Shown here in pieces: positions 25,863-34,782 of a stretch of DNA of 64,000 nucleotides. Every line of letters starts with the position of its first letter. Within the stretch, counting starts at the first letter, position 1. The stretch spans positions 1 through 64,000 of the forward strand of contig JAHDWJ010000009.1 of the NCBI GenBank assembly GCA_023384415.1, written 5' to 3'. A program made the translations under genes and the position numbers. The DNA comes from Anaerolineae bacterium. Lineage in GTDB: Bacteria; Chloroflexota; Anaerolineae; Promineifilales; Promineifilaceae. Below the pieces are notes generated by a model. That model did not search any database and was not told where the DNA came from. It saw only the letters and a program-made list of their open reading frames with translations.

Positions 25863-28800
25863 ATGAATCGTTCCCGAATGTTATTTCTTGTTGTTTTGTT
25901 GTTGGCTGTTTTTGTTCTGATAAGCCGGCCCCCGGTGGCCCAAACTTCATCGGCATCCCCCCAGCATTATGTTCGTATGGCCAGTGGGGATTATCAGGCT
26001 GCGGCCGCACTCAATCTCAACCCGATCCTTTCTCTTGATTATGGTAGTTATCAATGGTTAGGCCTCACGGCCGGAGATCTAGCCAGACTCAATGCCGCTG
26101 GTTTACCCTATGAACTGTACCCCAATGCTGGTCAGTTACAAGTGACCCACTACACCTTTGACCCGGTAGCTGATGGGGAACCAGCCCTGTCCACCCATCT
26201 GCGTAATGGGGAAAGTGGCCCTACCTTCCGGCTGGTCCAATTTGCTGGCCCCACCAAAGGGGAGTGGGTCACGGCTTTGCAAAACAGCGGCGTCCAGGTG
26301 TTGCAATATTATCCCCATAACAGTTTCCTGGTTTGGGGAACGGCGGCCCAATTGGCTTCTTTGGAAGGACAGGCCCATGTTCGTTGGCAGGGGGCATTCC
26401 ACCCAGCCTACAAGATTAGCCGTGATCTGGATAGTTACCGCGGCCGCATCACCAACGTGGACATCATGTTTTACAACGACGGTAATATCCAGGAGACCCT
26501 CAACGCTATCGCCAGTCTGGGGGGAAACATCCTGCAATATTTCCCCTCCCAGCCAGATAAGGCGTTTTATGATGTAATTGTAGAGCTAGACGCGGCCGCG
26601 CTCGAAGCCGTCGCCCAACTCAACACCGTTCTCTGGCTCGGCTATCTCAGCCCTGTTCCTATCTTAGATGATGAAATGTCCAGCCAAATTGTCGCCGGTA
26701 ACTACTCAGTGGCTGGTGTTCCCTTCGTTGGTTATCTCCCCCACCTGGCCAATCTGGGCGTCAATGGGGCAGGCGTCACCTGGGCCGTCATAGATACCGG
26801 GGTAGATTACGATCACCCTGATCTTGGATCCCATATCGTTGGTGGCTACAGCTTCCCTGGGGCCTGTAATCCGGCTGGTCAGCCCGGCAGTGACTGTTCT
26901 GGCGGGGGGCATGGTACCCATGTTGCCGGGATCATCGGTGGGGATGCTACGGCTGGGTTTACCGATGCCAATGGGTTCCTTTATGGTTTAGGCATTGCCC
27001 CCGCTTATGGCATTTTCGCCATGAACTCTCTTTCCGCTTCCGCCTGGCCCCCGGCGGGTGGTTGGCAAGAGCATAGCAAACAAGCGGTATTGGGCGGGGC
27101 CATTGGGGGGAACAACTCCTGGACAACCGGGGAAGGCACTAACCACGGCTACCAGGCTTCTGAGCGCACTCATGACTTGATGGTGCGGGATGGTAACTTC
27201 GACACGGCGGCTGTTGCTGAGCCGTTTATCCAGGTATTCTCTGCCGGAAACTCTGGCCCTAGCCCCAACACCCTCACCGCCCCCAAAGAAGCTAAGAACA
27301 TGATCATCGTGGCCAGCAGCCGCAACTTCCGGGTGGGCAATATTAATGACATTTCTAGCTTTAGCAGCCGGGGGCCGGCTGTAGATGGCCGCTGGGTGCC
27401 CACTGTTGCGGCCCCTGGGGAACAAATAGCTTCGGCCCGTAATGATTTGGGTGGCAGCTGCGCCACTGCGATTGCTGGAACCAGCAATTTATACGCTTTC
27501 TGTTCTGGTACCAGCATGGCCGCCCCCCAGGTTTCAGGGGCGATTGTTCTGGCTACCCAGTGGTGGCGCACCTTTAATGCCGGGGCTAACCCCAGTCCGG
27601 CCATGGCCAAAGCTCTGGTTGTTAATGGGGCGGTAGATATGGGCACACCCAATATTCCCAACATCCATGAAGGGTGGGGACGGGTCAATATCACCAATAT
27701 CATCTCCCCCACCGTGCCGGTGTTGTATTATGACCAGACCCATCTGTTCACCGATTCTGGGCAGCAGTGGATGCTGGCTTTTGGGGTAGCTGATCCCTCG
27801 CAGCCGCTGAAAGTCACCCTGACCTGGAGTGACGCCCCCGGTGCCGTGGGGGCCAATCCCGCTTTGGTGAATAACCTGAACCTGACCGTTATCAATGGCA
27901 GCAATACCTACCTGGGCAACCAGTTTAGTGCTGGTTGGTCGGTGACAGGTGGCACAGCGGACAACCTCAACAACCTGGAGAATGTATACGTCCAGAACCC
28001 ACAATCTTCGGCGCTCATCATCATTGATGCGGTCAATATCAGCGGCGATGGGGTGCCTTACAATGGGGACACAACAGACCAGGATTTTGCCCTGATTTGT
28101 TCTAACTGTGTCTTGAATCCAGACTTTACCCTGATGGCGACCCCCTCGACGCAAAATGTCTGTATCCCCAACAGTGCCGTTTACACGGTGAATGTTGGCT
28201 CTATCCTGGGATACAACGATCCGGTGATGCTGAGTGCGGTGGGCAACCCGGCGGGTACGACAACTAACTTCAGTGTCAATCCGGTGACGCCGGTGGGCAG
28301 CAGTAATTTGACGATTGGGAATACGGCCGCGGCCGCGCCGGGCAGTTACCCCATCAGCATTGTCGGCGTGGCCCCCACCAGTACCCACACGACCACAGTG
28401 AATCTGAACTTGTACGCGGCCGCGCCCGCAGCCCCCACCCTCGTCTCCCCAGCCAACGGGGCCACGGGCACATCGCTCACCCCCACCCTGGTCTGGAATG
28501 CCGTCCCCAACGCCACTTCGTACAACCTTCAGGTGGCTACCGACCCCGGTTTCACCAACATCGTTTACAGCAACACCGTTGTTGGCACCAGTGACACCAC
28601 GACAACCTTAAACATCAACACCACTTATTACTGGCGTGTTCAGGCGGTTAACGTCTGTGGCACCGGGGTTAGTTCGGCGACCTTCAACTTCACTACCGGG
28701 CAAGAGTTTTGCAATACAGGGGTTATTTCTATCCCTAGCAGTGGGGCCGCTTCACCCTATCCCTCTAACATTGTTGTGGCTGGCCTGGGCAACTCCGTTG

Positions 28801-29453
28801 CTGATGTAGATGTGAGGCTGGTAGGGTTAGCCCATACCTGGCCGGACGATATTGACATCCTGCTGGTTGGTCCACAAGGGCAAAACCTGATCATCATGTC
28901 TGATGCCGGTGGCAGCAACAGTATCACCAATGTCAACCTGACCCTTGATGACAGCGCGGCCAACCCCCTACCTGACAGCACCCTTATCACCAGCGGTACT
29001 TACCGGCCGACCAACTATGGTACTGGGGACACCTTCCCCGCCCCGGCCCCCGCCCCATCCACGGCTACCATGTTATCCATCTTTAATGGGACTGATCCTA
29101 ACGGGACATGGAGCTTATATGTGGTAGATGATGCCGGTGGTGACAGTGGTCAGATAGCTGGTGGCTGGTGCCTGGATATTGATTCCAGTGGGCCGACACC
29201 AACGCCAACGGCGACAGCGACAGCCGTACCGCCAACGGCTACCCCAACAGCAACGGCGACGCCAACGGGTATTCCCCCAACGGCTACACCAACCGCTGTC
29301 CCGCCCACACCGACGACAGAGCCACCTACCGATGTTCAACTGAGCCAGGTATCTGGTAATAGAGTAGGTTCTAATGGGTTTACGGTATTGGTGACAATGC
29401 TCTTGCTTGGATTAGCCGGGTTCCTTTATCTGCGCCGCCAACCGGTTAAATAA
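25863..29453 (+). CDS. Large secreted subtilisin-like (S8) protease with P-domain and C-terminal anchor
   Basis: A 1196-residue exported serine protease. Signal peptide residues 1-25; a propeptide-like region to about 280; S8 catalytic domain with Asp311 (AVIDTGVDYDHPDL), His350 (GGHGTHVAGIIGG) and Ser551 (CSGTSMAAPQVSGA). A fibronectin-type domain (about 855-950) and a proprotein-convertase P-domain (about 955-1100) follow. Then come a Pro/Thr/Ala linker, PPTDV, a membrane span and RRQPVK. GGAGG lies 7 bp before the ATG. Likely surface-anchored and degrading external protein. The C-terminus resembles that of the protein at 41719-42747. Confidence 0.93.
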   Translation: MNRSRMLFLVVLLLAVFVLISRPPVAQTSSASPQHYVRMASGDYQAAAALNLNPILSLDYGSYQWLGLTAGDLARLNAAGLPYELYPNAGQLQVTHYTFDPVADGEPALSTHLRNGESGPTFRLVQFAGPTKGEWVTALQNSGVQVLQYYPHNSFLVWGTAAQLASLEGQAHVRWQGAFHPAYKISRDLDSYRGRITNVDIMFYNDGNIQETLNAIASLGGNILQYFPSQPDKAFYDVIVELDAAALEAVAQLNTVLWLGYLSPVPILDDEMSSQIVAGNYSVAGVPFVGYLPHLANLGVNGAGVTWAVIDTGVDYDHPDLGSHIVGGYSFPGACNPAGQPGSDCSGGGHGTHVAGIIGGDATAGFTDANGFLYGLGIAPAYGIFAMNSLSASAWPPAGGWQEHSKQAVLGGAIGGNNSWTTGEGTNHGYQASERTHDLMVRDGNFDTAAVAEPFIQVFSAGNSGPSPNTLTAPKEAKNMIIVASSRNFRVGNINDISSFSSRGPAVDGRWVPTVAAPGEQIASARNDLGGSCATAIAGTSNLYAFCSGTSMAAPQVSGAIVLATQWWRTFNAGANPSPAMAKALVVNGAVDMGTPNIPNIHEGWGRVNITNIISPTVPVLYYDQTHLFTDSGQQWMLAFGVADPSQPLKVTLTWSDAPGAVGANPALVNNLNLTVINGSNTYLGNQFSAGWSVTGGTADNLNNLENVYVQNPQSSALIIIDAVNISGDGVPYNGDTTDQDFALICSNCVLNPDFTLMATPSTQNVCIPNSAVYTVNVGSILGYNDPVMLSAVGNPAGTTTNFSVNPVTPVGSSNLTIGNTAAAAPGSYPISIVGVAPTSTHTTTVNLNLYAAAPAAPTLVSPANGATGTSLTPTLVWNAVPNATSYNLQVATDPGFTNIVYSNTVVGTSDTTTTLNINTTYYWRVQAVNVCGTGVSSATFNFTTGQEFCNTGVISIPSSGAASPYPSNIVVAGLGNSVADVDVRLVGLAHTWPDDIDILLVGPQGQNLIIMSDAGGSNSITNVNLTLDDSAANPLPDSTLITSGTYRPTNYGTGDTFPAPAPAPSTATMLSIFNGTDPNGTWSLYVVDDAGGDSGQIAGGWCLDIDSSGPTPTPTATATAVPPTATPTATATPTGIPPTATPTAVPPTPTTEPPTDVQLSQVSGNRVGSNGFTVLVTMLLLGLAGFLYLRRQPVK

Positions 29454-29517
29454 GTTGGCTGCTTTTTCTGATGGATTTAATCTTTACGGTTGAATCCATC
29501 TTGTCGTTAAGATGAGC

Positions 29518-29555
29518 AAAGGCCATCCCCTTGTGGGATGGCCTTTGTTATTTTT
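29518..29555 (+). terminator. Rho-independent terminator after the subtilase gene
   Basis: AAAGGCCATCCC and GGGATGGCCTTT form a perfect 12-bp stem with a 5-nt loop, followed by GTTATTTTT. A weaker hairpin (GATGGATT/AATCCATC) precedes it at 29470-29500. Confidence 0.9.
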
Positions 29556-29644
29556 ACGGCCATTGGTTTAACTTGGGCAAAAGCGGCATAATAACGCCTT
29601 ACCTGGGTGGCGAAGATGATAAGGTTTAAACTGGGAGGTTAGCA

Positions 29645-31366
29645 ATGCGCATATTGAATAAATATCATTGGGGATTGCTGTTGGCACTAGGGTTTTTGTT
29701 AACAGCTTGCCAAAAAGCCCCATCCCCACCAGATATGGTAGCATCAGATCCCTTGGCTCCATCGCAACCCTTAGCCAGGGAGTGGCCACCGACGCCAGGG
29801 TCGGTTATTTCTTTACCCGCGACCGCAGAAGAGCCAGCCGTTTCTGTTGTCGTGCAATGGAATGAGGTCATGTTAGCGGCCATCCGTCATGGCCGGCCAC
29901 GCCCCACGGTGATTTCTCGTTCCCTGTTTATGGTTCATGCGGCTATGTACGATGCCTGGGCTGTTTATGATCCGGTGGCTCGCCCTACCGTTTTAGATGA
30001 AGGGTTACGTCGCCCCGAAGCCGAACATAATTATCACAACAAAGCGGCCGCGGTCAGTCAGGCCGCCTATCAAATGCTTGTCGTACTGTTCCCGGATTAC
30101 GAAACTCGTTCCCAGGCATTTACCACTCTTCTGCACAATTTGGGGTACCAGGCCGTTGATGTCGGTTCGGCTGTGACCCCTGCGGGAATCGGTTATCTGG
30201 CCGCCCAGGCCATTCTAAGGGATCGGGCTGATGATGGAGCCAATGCCGCCAATGATTATGCCGACATCACTTCCGCTACCTATCCCGAACTATATACCCC
30301 GGCAAATAGTGCTGATCCCCAGGCGGCTAACAGCCCTGGTAAGTCAGAGTTTGTTCTGGGTCGCTGGCAGCCGCTGCGTGTGCCGACTGGTAGGGTCCTC
30401 ACTGCCAACTTACAGCCTGTTGCGGATTCAGCCAACCCCGCTTCTTATGCTGATCAGCGGTATTTGACACCTCACTGGGGGGCGGTGCGCCCCTTTGTTT
30501 GGGGTGTAGGCCAGCAGTTCCGTCCACCGGGGCCGCCGCAGCCTGGGTCTCAGCTTTCGTACACAGATGCCCTGGGGCAAACGATGAGCCATGATGAAGC
30601 GTTTCGGCAGCAGGTGGATGAGGTATTGTATTGGAGTAGCGTGTTAGGTGACCGGGAAAAAGCGATTGCCGAATATTGGATGGATGGCCCCCGCTCGGAA
30701 ACGCCGCCAGGCCATTGGAATGCCCTGGCTCATGGGATTTCCTGGCGTGATGGTCACGGCATTGATGAGGATGTGAAGCTCTATTTTGTGCTGAATGCGG
30801 CGATGTTTGATGCCAGCATTGCCGCCTGGGATGCCAAACGGGCTTATGATTGTGTGCGCCCCATCTCAGCGATTCGCCATATCTATGCCGGGCAGGAAAT
30901 TATGGCCTGGGCTGGCCCCAATCAGGGTATCCAAACGATTTTGGGGGATGAATGGCTGCCTTATCAACCGCTGACGTTTATGACCCCCCCGTTTGCCGAG
31001 TTTGTTTCTGGGCATAGTACCTTTAGCGCGGCCGCGGCCGAGGTTCTCACCCTTTTTACGGGCAGTAATCAATTTTATGATGGGGTTACGCTGATCAACG
31101 ATGATTTTAATCGAGATGGGGTGGTTGATATATTAGGCCAGCATATTGTGTTAATCGGGGCACATCAAATTGAGGCCAGCCCGTCACAGCCAATAATTTT
31201 GCGCTGGCCCACCTTTCAGGATGCGGCTAACGAGGCCGGGGTTTCCCGCCGTTATGGGGGGATTCACTTTCAAGATGGGGATTTACGCGGCCGCGCCATG
31301 GGCCGCCCCATTGCCCAACAGGCGTTTGCTTTGGCTGAACAATATTGGCACAATACATTGCCTTGA
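29645..31366 (+). CDS. Vanadium-dependent haloperoxidase/PAP2-like lipoprotein
   Basis: A 573-residue exported protein with lipobox LTAC near residue 21. It belongs to the bacterial vanadium haloperoxidase-related group: an N-terminal helical part (WNEVMLAAIRHGRPRPTVIS, FMVHAAMYDAWAVYDP) and the active-site motif EFVSGHSTFSAAAAEVL with His457, followed by GGIHFQDGDLRGRAMG. This fold binds vanadate or phosphate; many homologues have no demonstrated halogenation. It follows the terminator of the subtilase, so it has its own promoter. Substrate unknown. Confidence 0.88.
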   Translation: MRILNKYHWGLLLALGFLLTACQKAPSPPDMVASDPLAPSQPLAREWPPTPGSVISLPATAEEPAVSVVVQWNEVMLAAIRHGRPRPTVISRSLFMVHAAMYDAWAVYDPVARPTVLDEGLRRPEAEHNYHNKAAAVSQAAYQMLVVLFPDYETRSQAFTTLLHNLGYQAVDVGSAVTPAGIGYLAAQAILRDRADDGANAANDYADITSATYPELYTPANSADPQAANSPGKSEFVLGRWQPLRVPTGRVLTANLQPVADSANPASYADQRYLTPHWGAVRPFVWGVGQQFRPPGPPQPGSQLSYTDALGQTMSHDEAFRQQVDEVLYWSSVLGDREKAIAEYWMDGPRSETPPGHWNALAHGISWRDGHGIDEDVKLYFVLNAAMFDASIAAWDAKRAYDCVRPISAIRHIYAGQEIMAWAGPNQGIQTILGDEWLPYQPLTFMTPPFAEFVSGHSTFSAAAAEVLTLFTGSNQFYDGVTLINDDFNRDGVVDILGQHIVLIGAHQIEASPSQPIILRWPTFQDAANEAGVSRRYGGIHFQDGDLRGRAMGRPIAQQAFALAEQYWHNTLP

Positions 31367-31689
31367 TGGGTACTCATATTTATTTGGCGTAATTCAATTG
31401 TTAAGAAATTAACTATACCCTTGTCAACAATGCCCTTGTTAGACAACAGATATCTGTTGATTGCACCGCTGCTGCCATAACGACAATCCCTTTTGGATTT
31501 ACGTTACCTCGTTGTCGTAAGAGATAAAGGCCGGAAAAGTTTCCCAATGCTATTGTTGATAAAGGTTATATTTCATTAGCCTATTGGTAATGCTCATACG
31601 TCGGTGCTGAAGGCTAATTCCTGAAACTAATTAGCTGTCAGGGGTGACATGAAGGTTTGGATTGGTGTCCAACCTTCAGGAGGAAGCGA
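31367..31689. other. AT-rich spacer with a 16-bp palindrome
   Basis: No gene is supported in this spacer. It contains the perfect palindrome CAACAGATATCTGTTG at 31444-31459 and several short imperfect repeats based on TTGTCAACAA and TTGTTAGACAA. It precedes a sigma-factor gene and may hold its control sites; this is inferred from position only. AGGAGG at 31678-31683 is the ribosome-binding site of the next gene. Confidence 0.5.
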
Positions 31690-32448
31690 ATGAGTCAAGG
31701 TATCCCCGATTGTCGCCAGGAATTAGAAAAGGCTGTAGCTCAGCTAAATGTTTCTGATCATCTGAAAAAGATTATCGGACAAATTGTGCTGAGCAACTAT
31801 GGGCGTGGCCGGTTTCATTATTACCTGAAGCATGTTGGCTGTGATCCGACCTGGTCGTATGTTCACCAGGTGATGACTATTTACGAGGAGCTAAATCCTT
31901 ATGTGAGTAAAGTTATGGCGGGTGAGGACGAGGTGTGGGATGAGCTTTTCGGCAAAATGCAGCAGTGGGCTTATCGTTTTTTGTTGAGTCACAACTTCTT
32001 CCCTACGAAAGAGACCCTGGATTTAGCCATCAGTTACGCGAGTGAAGCGGGTGGTACGCTCATTCAGTCCCGCTTCCCTTATGACACGGCTGTTTTTGAT
32101 GCCTGGGCCATTCAGTTGGTACGAAATGTGTGCCGCAAGAACATACGAGAAGCCACAAGTTCCAGCCATGTCCCGGATAATAAAATGAGTGAACTAAATG
32201 AAGACCTTGTTAATGATGAAAGATTCAGTATCGAAGAGTGGATGGAAAAAGGGTATGATGTAAATGAAGCGATCAAACAGCTAAACCCACGTGAACAGGC
32301 GGTTATCAGAGGCTTTCTTATGGGCATGAGTGTAGAAGAGATAGCTAAACAGTTAAATTTGAAGCCAGGGAACGTCTACAAAATCAAACATGAGGCAATT
32401 CGTAAACTACGTAAGATTTTAGGCTTAGATGGGTATAATAATGGATAG
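31690..32448 (+). CDS. Sigma-70 family (ECF-like) RNA polymerase sigma factor
   Basis: A 252-residue protein. The C-terminal ~55 residues form region 4: LNPREQAVIRGFLMGMSVEE, then IAKQLNLKPGNVYKIKHEAI, a helix-turn-helix for the -35 element. The region around 125-155 (DTAVFDAWAIQLVRNVCRKN) resembles region 2. The N-terminal ~100 residues are not typical of ECF factors. AGGAGG lies 6 bp before the ATG at 31690. The next gene overlaps by 8 bp (ATGGATAG), so the two are coupled; the partner may control the sigma factor. The gene has no GCGGCCGC octamer. Confidence 0.82.
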   Translation: MSQGIPDCRQELEKAVAQLNVSDHLKKIIGQIVLSNYGRGRFHYYLKHVGCDPTWSYVHQVMTIYEELNPYVSKVMAGEDEVWDELFGKMQQWAYRFLLSHNFFPTKETLDLAISYASEAGGTLIQSRFPYDTAVFDAWAIQLVRNVCRKNIREATSSSHVPDNKMSELNEDLVNDERFSIEEWMEKGYDVNEAIKQLNPREQAVIRGFLMGMSVEEIAKQLNLKPGNVYKIKHEAIRKLRKILGLDGYNNG

Positions 32449-33298
32449 AAGTAACTTGATCATTACCCCGGGTAGCTTGCAAGCACGGCTCGCCGCTTTA
32501 GTAAAACAGTGGGAACAGGAAGGAACTCATTCGGCGGCCGCGTCTCAACTTCTTGCCTTAATCATTAACAGCAAGCCAGCCCCAGCCGATATTACGGATG
32601 AGGATTCTATTATGTTGTCTCTAATTTTTAGCGATCTCTTAAAGGGCGCCAATATTGCCCAAAAATACCCTATCTTTTTCTTACGCCTTTTAGAAAACCA
32701 AACCCTGCTGGAAGATTTTTTGGACGCGGTAGATTCGCTGCGGCAAACAGAAAAAGGGGTTGTGCCGGATCTCCCTGGTGAACTTAGCCATGATCTCAGC
32801 TTTTTGCGGCCGCGTCCCCATCCCAACCTTGTCCTCAAACCAGCTTTTGCCCAGGGCTGGCGTCTCACCCTACAACAAACCGTTGCCGATTTGCAGGCCT
32901 TTTTCTTCCCCCCCCCGGTTCAGCCTGCTTTAGCTGTGCGCCGAGGGTTGTCCTTACCCCTGGATGAAGATGATTGGTTTACCCTGTTTCGTCAGGAAGT
33001 AATGGTGGCTGATGTTCCTTGGACGATCATGCTTGAGGGTAAGAGTATGATGGGTGCAGAAATTTCCTTGAGCGTGGATGTCTCCGTGGTGCCCATGTTA
33101 GAACAAACAGAGATGCCTTCGCTGTTGGCAACGCTCCAATGGGGCCACTACCATGACCAGGTATTGGTTGGGCCATATGGTCGGGCCACCTTCCCCCCCA
33201 TTCCCCTTGATCTAGTGGTAGATGAAGAGGCCGAAGTCGTTAAATCAGATATACAATTGGTTGTAGAGATGCTTCAACCGATCACCCCATCTGCCTAA
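32441..33298 (+). CDS. Unknown protein coupled to a sigma factor
   Basis: A 285-residue protein, no family recognised. The N-terminal ~130 residues look helical (LQARLAALVKQWEQEGTHSA). From about 175 the sequence is beta-rich (VADVPWTIMLEGKSMMGAEI, then LLATLQWGHYHDQVLVGPYG). No signal peptide or span is seen. Its start overlaps the sigma-factor stop, which suggests equal expression and perhaps a regulatory partnership such as anti-sigma; this is inference. In-frame ATG at 32429 is less likely because 32441 fits the coupling. Confidence 0.7.
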   Translation: MDRSNLIITPGSLQARLAALVKQWEQEGTHSAAASQLLALIINSKPAPADITDEDSIMLSLIFSDLLKGANIAQKYPIFFLRLLENQTLLEDFLDAVDSLRQTEKGVVPDLPGELSHDLSFLRPRPHPNLVLKPAFAQGWRLTLQQTVADLQAFFFPPPVQPALAVRRGLSLPLDEDDWFTLFRQEVMVADVPWTIMLEGKSMMGAEISLSVDVSVVPMLEQTEMPSLLATLQWGHYHDQVLVGPYGRATFPPIPLDLVVDEEAEVVKSDIQLVVEMLQPITPSA

Positions 33299-33345
33299 AA
33301 TCCCTTCTATTCGCAAACTAAATTATTTTCAGGCACAATCTGGCT

Positions 33346-34626
33346 ATGCCCCAGGTAAGCCTTTCTTTGCGCTGGCGTTTGCCATTGTTCTGGCTGCTGC
33401 TTTGTATATTGGCCGCCCTTATTTGGCCGGGTCGGGTATGGGTGACGTTGATTGTGGGGTTGGGTGGGATGTTCGCGGCCGCATACCTCTGGTCTCGCTC
33501 TTTAGCCACTCACCTGCGTGGTCATCGGCAGCTTCGTTTCGCCTGGGTCAGTGTAGGCGACCGCCTCAGCGAACAGTTCAAAGTCAGTAATCAGAGCCGT
33601 TTGCCGGCGTTATGGGTGGAACTGCTTGATTATTCGAATGTACCGGGGTATCAAATTGGGGTGGTGCGGAGTGTGGGTGCGGCCGCAACGGATGCCTGGA
33701 AACAATCAGCTATTTGTACCCGACGAGGCCAATATCACCTGGGTCCCTGGACGCTGCAAACCAGTGACCCGTTTGGCCTGTTCCTCGTTCAGGTGCATTA
33801 TCCCCAACAAACGGAAATTATCATCAATCCCCCCATTCATACCAATCTGCCGGTACAACTGCCCGCTGGTTCCAGCAGCGGCCGCGAACGCTCCCGCCAA
33901 CCCTCCTGGCAAGCCACTGTTAATGCGGCCACCGTTCGCCCCTACCAGCCGCACGATCCGTGGCGCTGGCTCCATTGGAAAAGCAGTGCCCATCGGGGAG
34001 AATTGATGGTGCGCCAATTTGATCAGGATGTGTCTGGTGATCTCTGGCTGCTGCCTGATTTGGACACAGCGGCCCAATTGGGAACAGAATTAGAAGGCAC
34101 AGAGGAACATCTTATTATTTTGACAACGGCGTTGGCGGTTCAGGCGTTGCAGCACAATCGCAAGGTGGGATTAACCCTATATGGGGCGCGGCCGCATATC
34201 ATCCCCCCTTCATTTGGTCAGGGCCAGCAGTGGAAAATTTTACGCAGCCTGGCCTTAGCCCAGGCAGATGGGGAAGTGGGTCTCGCGGCCGCCCTACACG
34301 ATCTTACGCGAATTATCCGCCGGGGGGCGGCTTTGCTCATCCTGACCCCTACCGGGAATACTGCCTGGCTCTCGGCCCTGCTTCCTTTGGCGCAAAAGGG
34401 TATTCAGGCGCAAATTATTTTGTTGGATCGGCCCAGTTTTGGGGGGACAGAACGGAGCGAAGGGCTGCGTCAGGCGGTGCGACTGCTAGGGTTTCCTTGT
34501 GATTGTCTGCACAAAGGGGAATGGGGCGACGCGGCCGCGACTGGCGTACAGCACGGGTTCTGGGAATTTAAGGTAACGGCTACGGGCAAAGTCATCACCG
34601 TCCATGATCCCGTATCTGGTACGTGA
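33346..34626 (+). CDS. DUF58 domain protein
   Basis: A 426-residue protein with two N-terminal membrane spans (residues ~7-50) and a cytoplasmic vWA-like DUF58 region. The signature is VRPYQPHDPWRWLHWKSSAH, followed by GELMVRQFD, near residues 205-230. DUF58 genes usually accompany MoxR ATPases and transglutaminases; neither is found beside this one. It follows the sigma-factor pair by 47 bp on the same strand and may belong to that operon. Confidence 0.85.
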   Translation: MPQVSLSLRWRLPLFWLLLCILAALIWPGRVWVTLIVGLGGMFAAAYLWSRSLATHLRGHRQLRFAWVSVGDRLSEQFKVSNQSRLPALWVELLDYSNVPGYQIGVVRSVGAAATDAWKQSAICTRRGQYHLGPWTLQTSDPFGLFLVQVHYPQQTEIIINPPIHTNLPVQLPAGSSSGRERSRQPSWQATVNAATVRPYQPHDPWRWLHWKSSAHRGELMVRQFDQDVSGDLWLLPDLDTAAQLGTELEGTEEHLIILTTALAVQALQHNRKVGLTLYGARPHIIPPSFGQGQQWKILRSLALAQADGEVGLAAALHDLTRIIRRGAALLILTPTGNTAWLSALLPLAQKGIQAQIILLDRPSFGGTERSEGLRQAVRLLGFPCDCLHKGEWGDAAATGVQHGFWEFKVTATGKVITVHDPVSGT

Positions 34627-34663
34627 TAGGCCAGTCAACTTCTTGTACAGAAAACAAGAACCG

Positions 34664-34730
34664 ATCCACAGATGACACCGATTTTCACAGATGGTCTAAA
34701 AATCTGTGCCCATCTGTGACATCTGTGGAT
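34664..34730. repeat. Nested inverted repeat between convergent genes
   Basis: ATCCACAGATG (34664-34674) pairs with CATCTGTGGAT (34720-34730), and TCACAGATGG (34685-34694) pairs with CCATCTGTGA (34710-34719). The result is a long two-part hairpin in the spacer between the convergent DUF58 and M28 genes. It may act as a bidirectional terminator or be a dispersed repeat. Confidence 0.75.
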
Positions 34731-34782
34731 AAATCTTTTCTGGCTTGTCCAGGTTAGGGATACCGTGTTTTATTTCCCTTTT

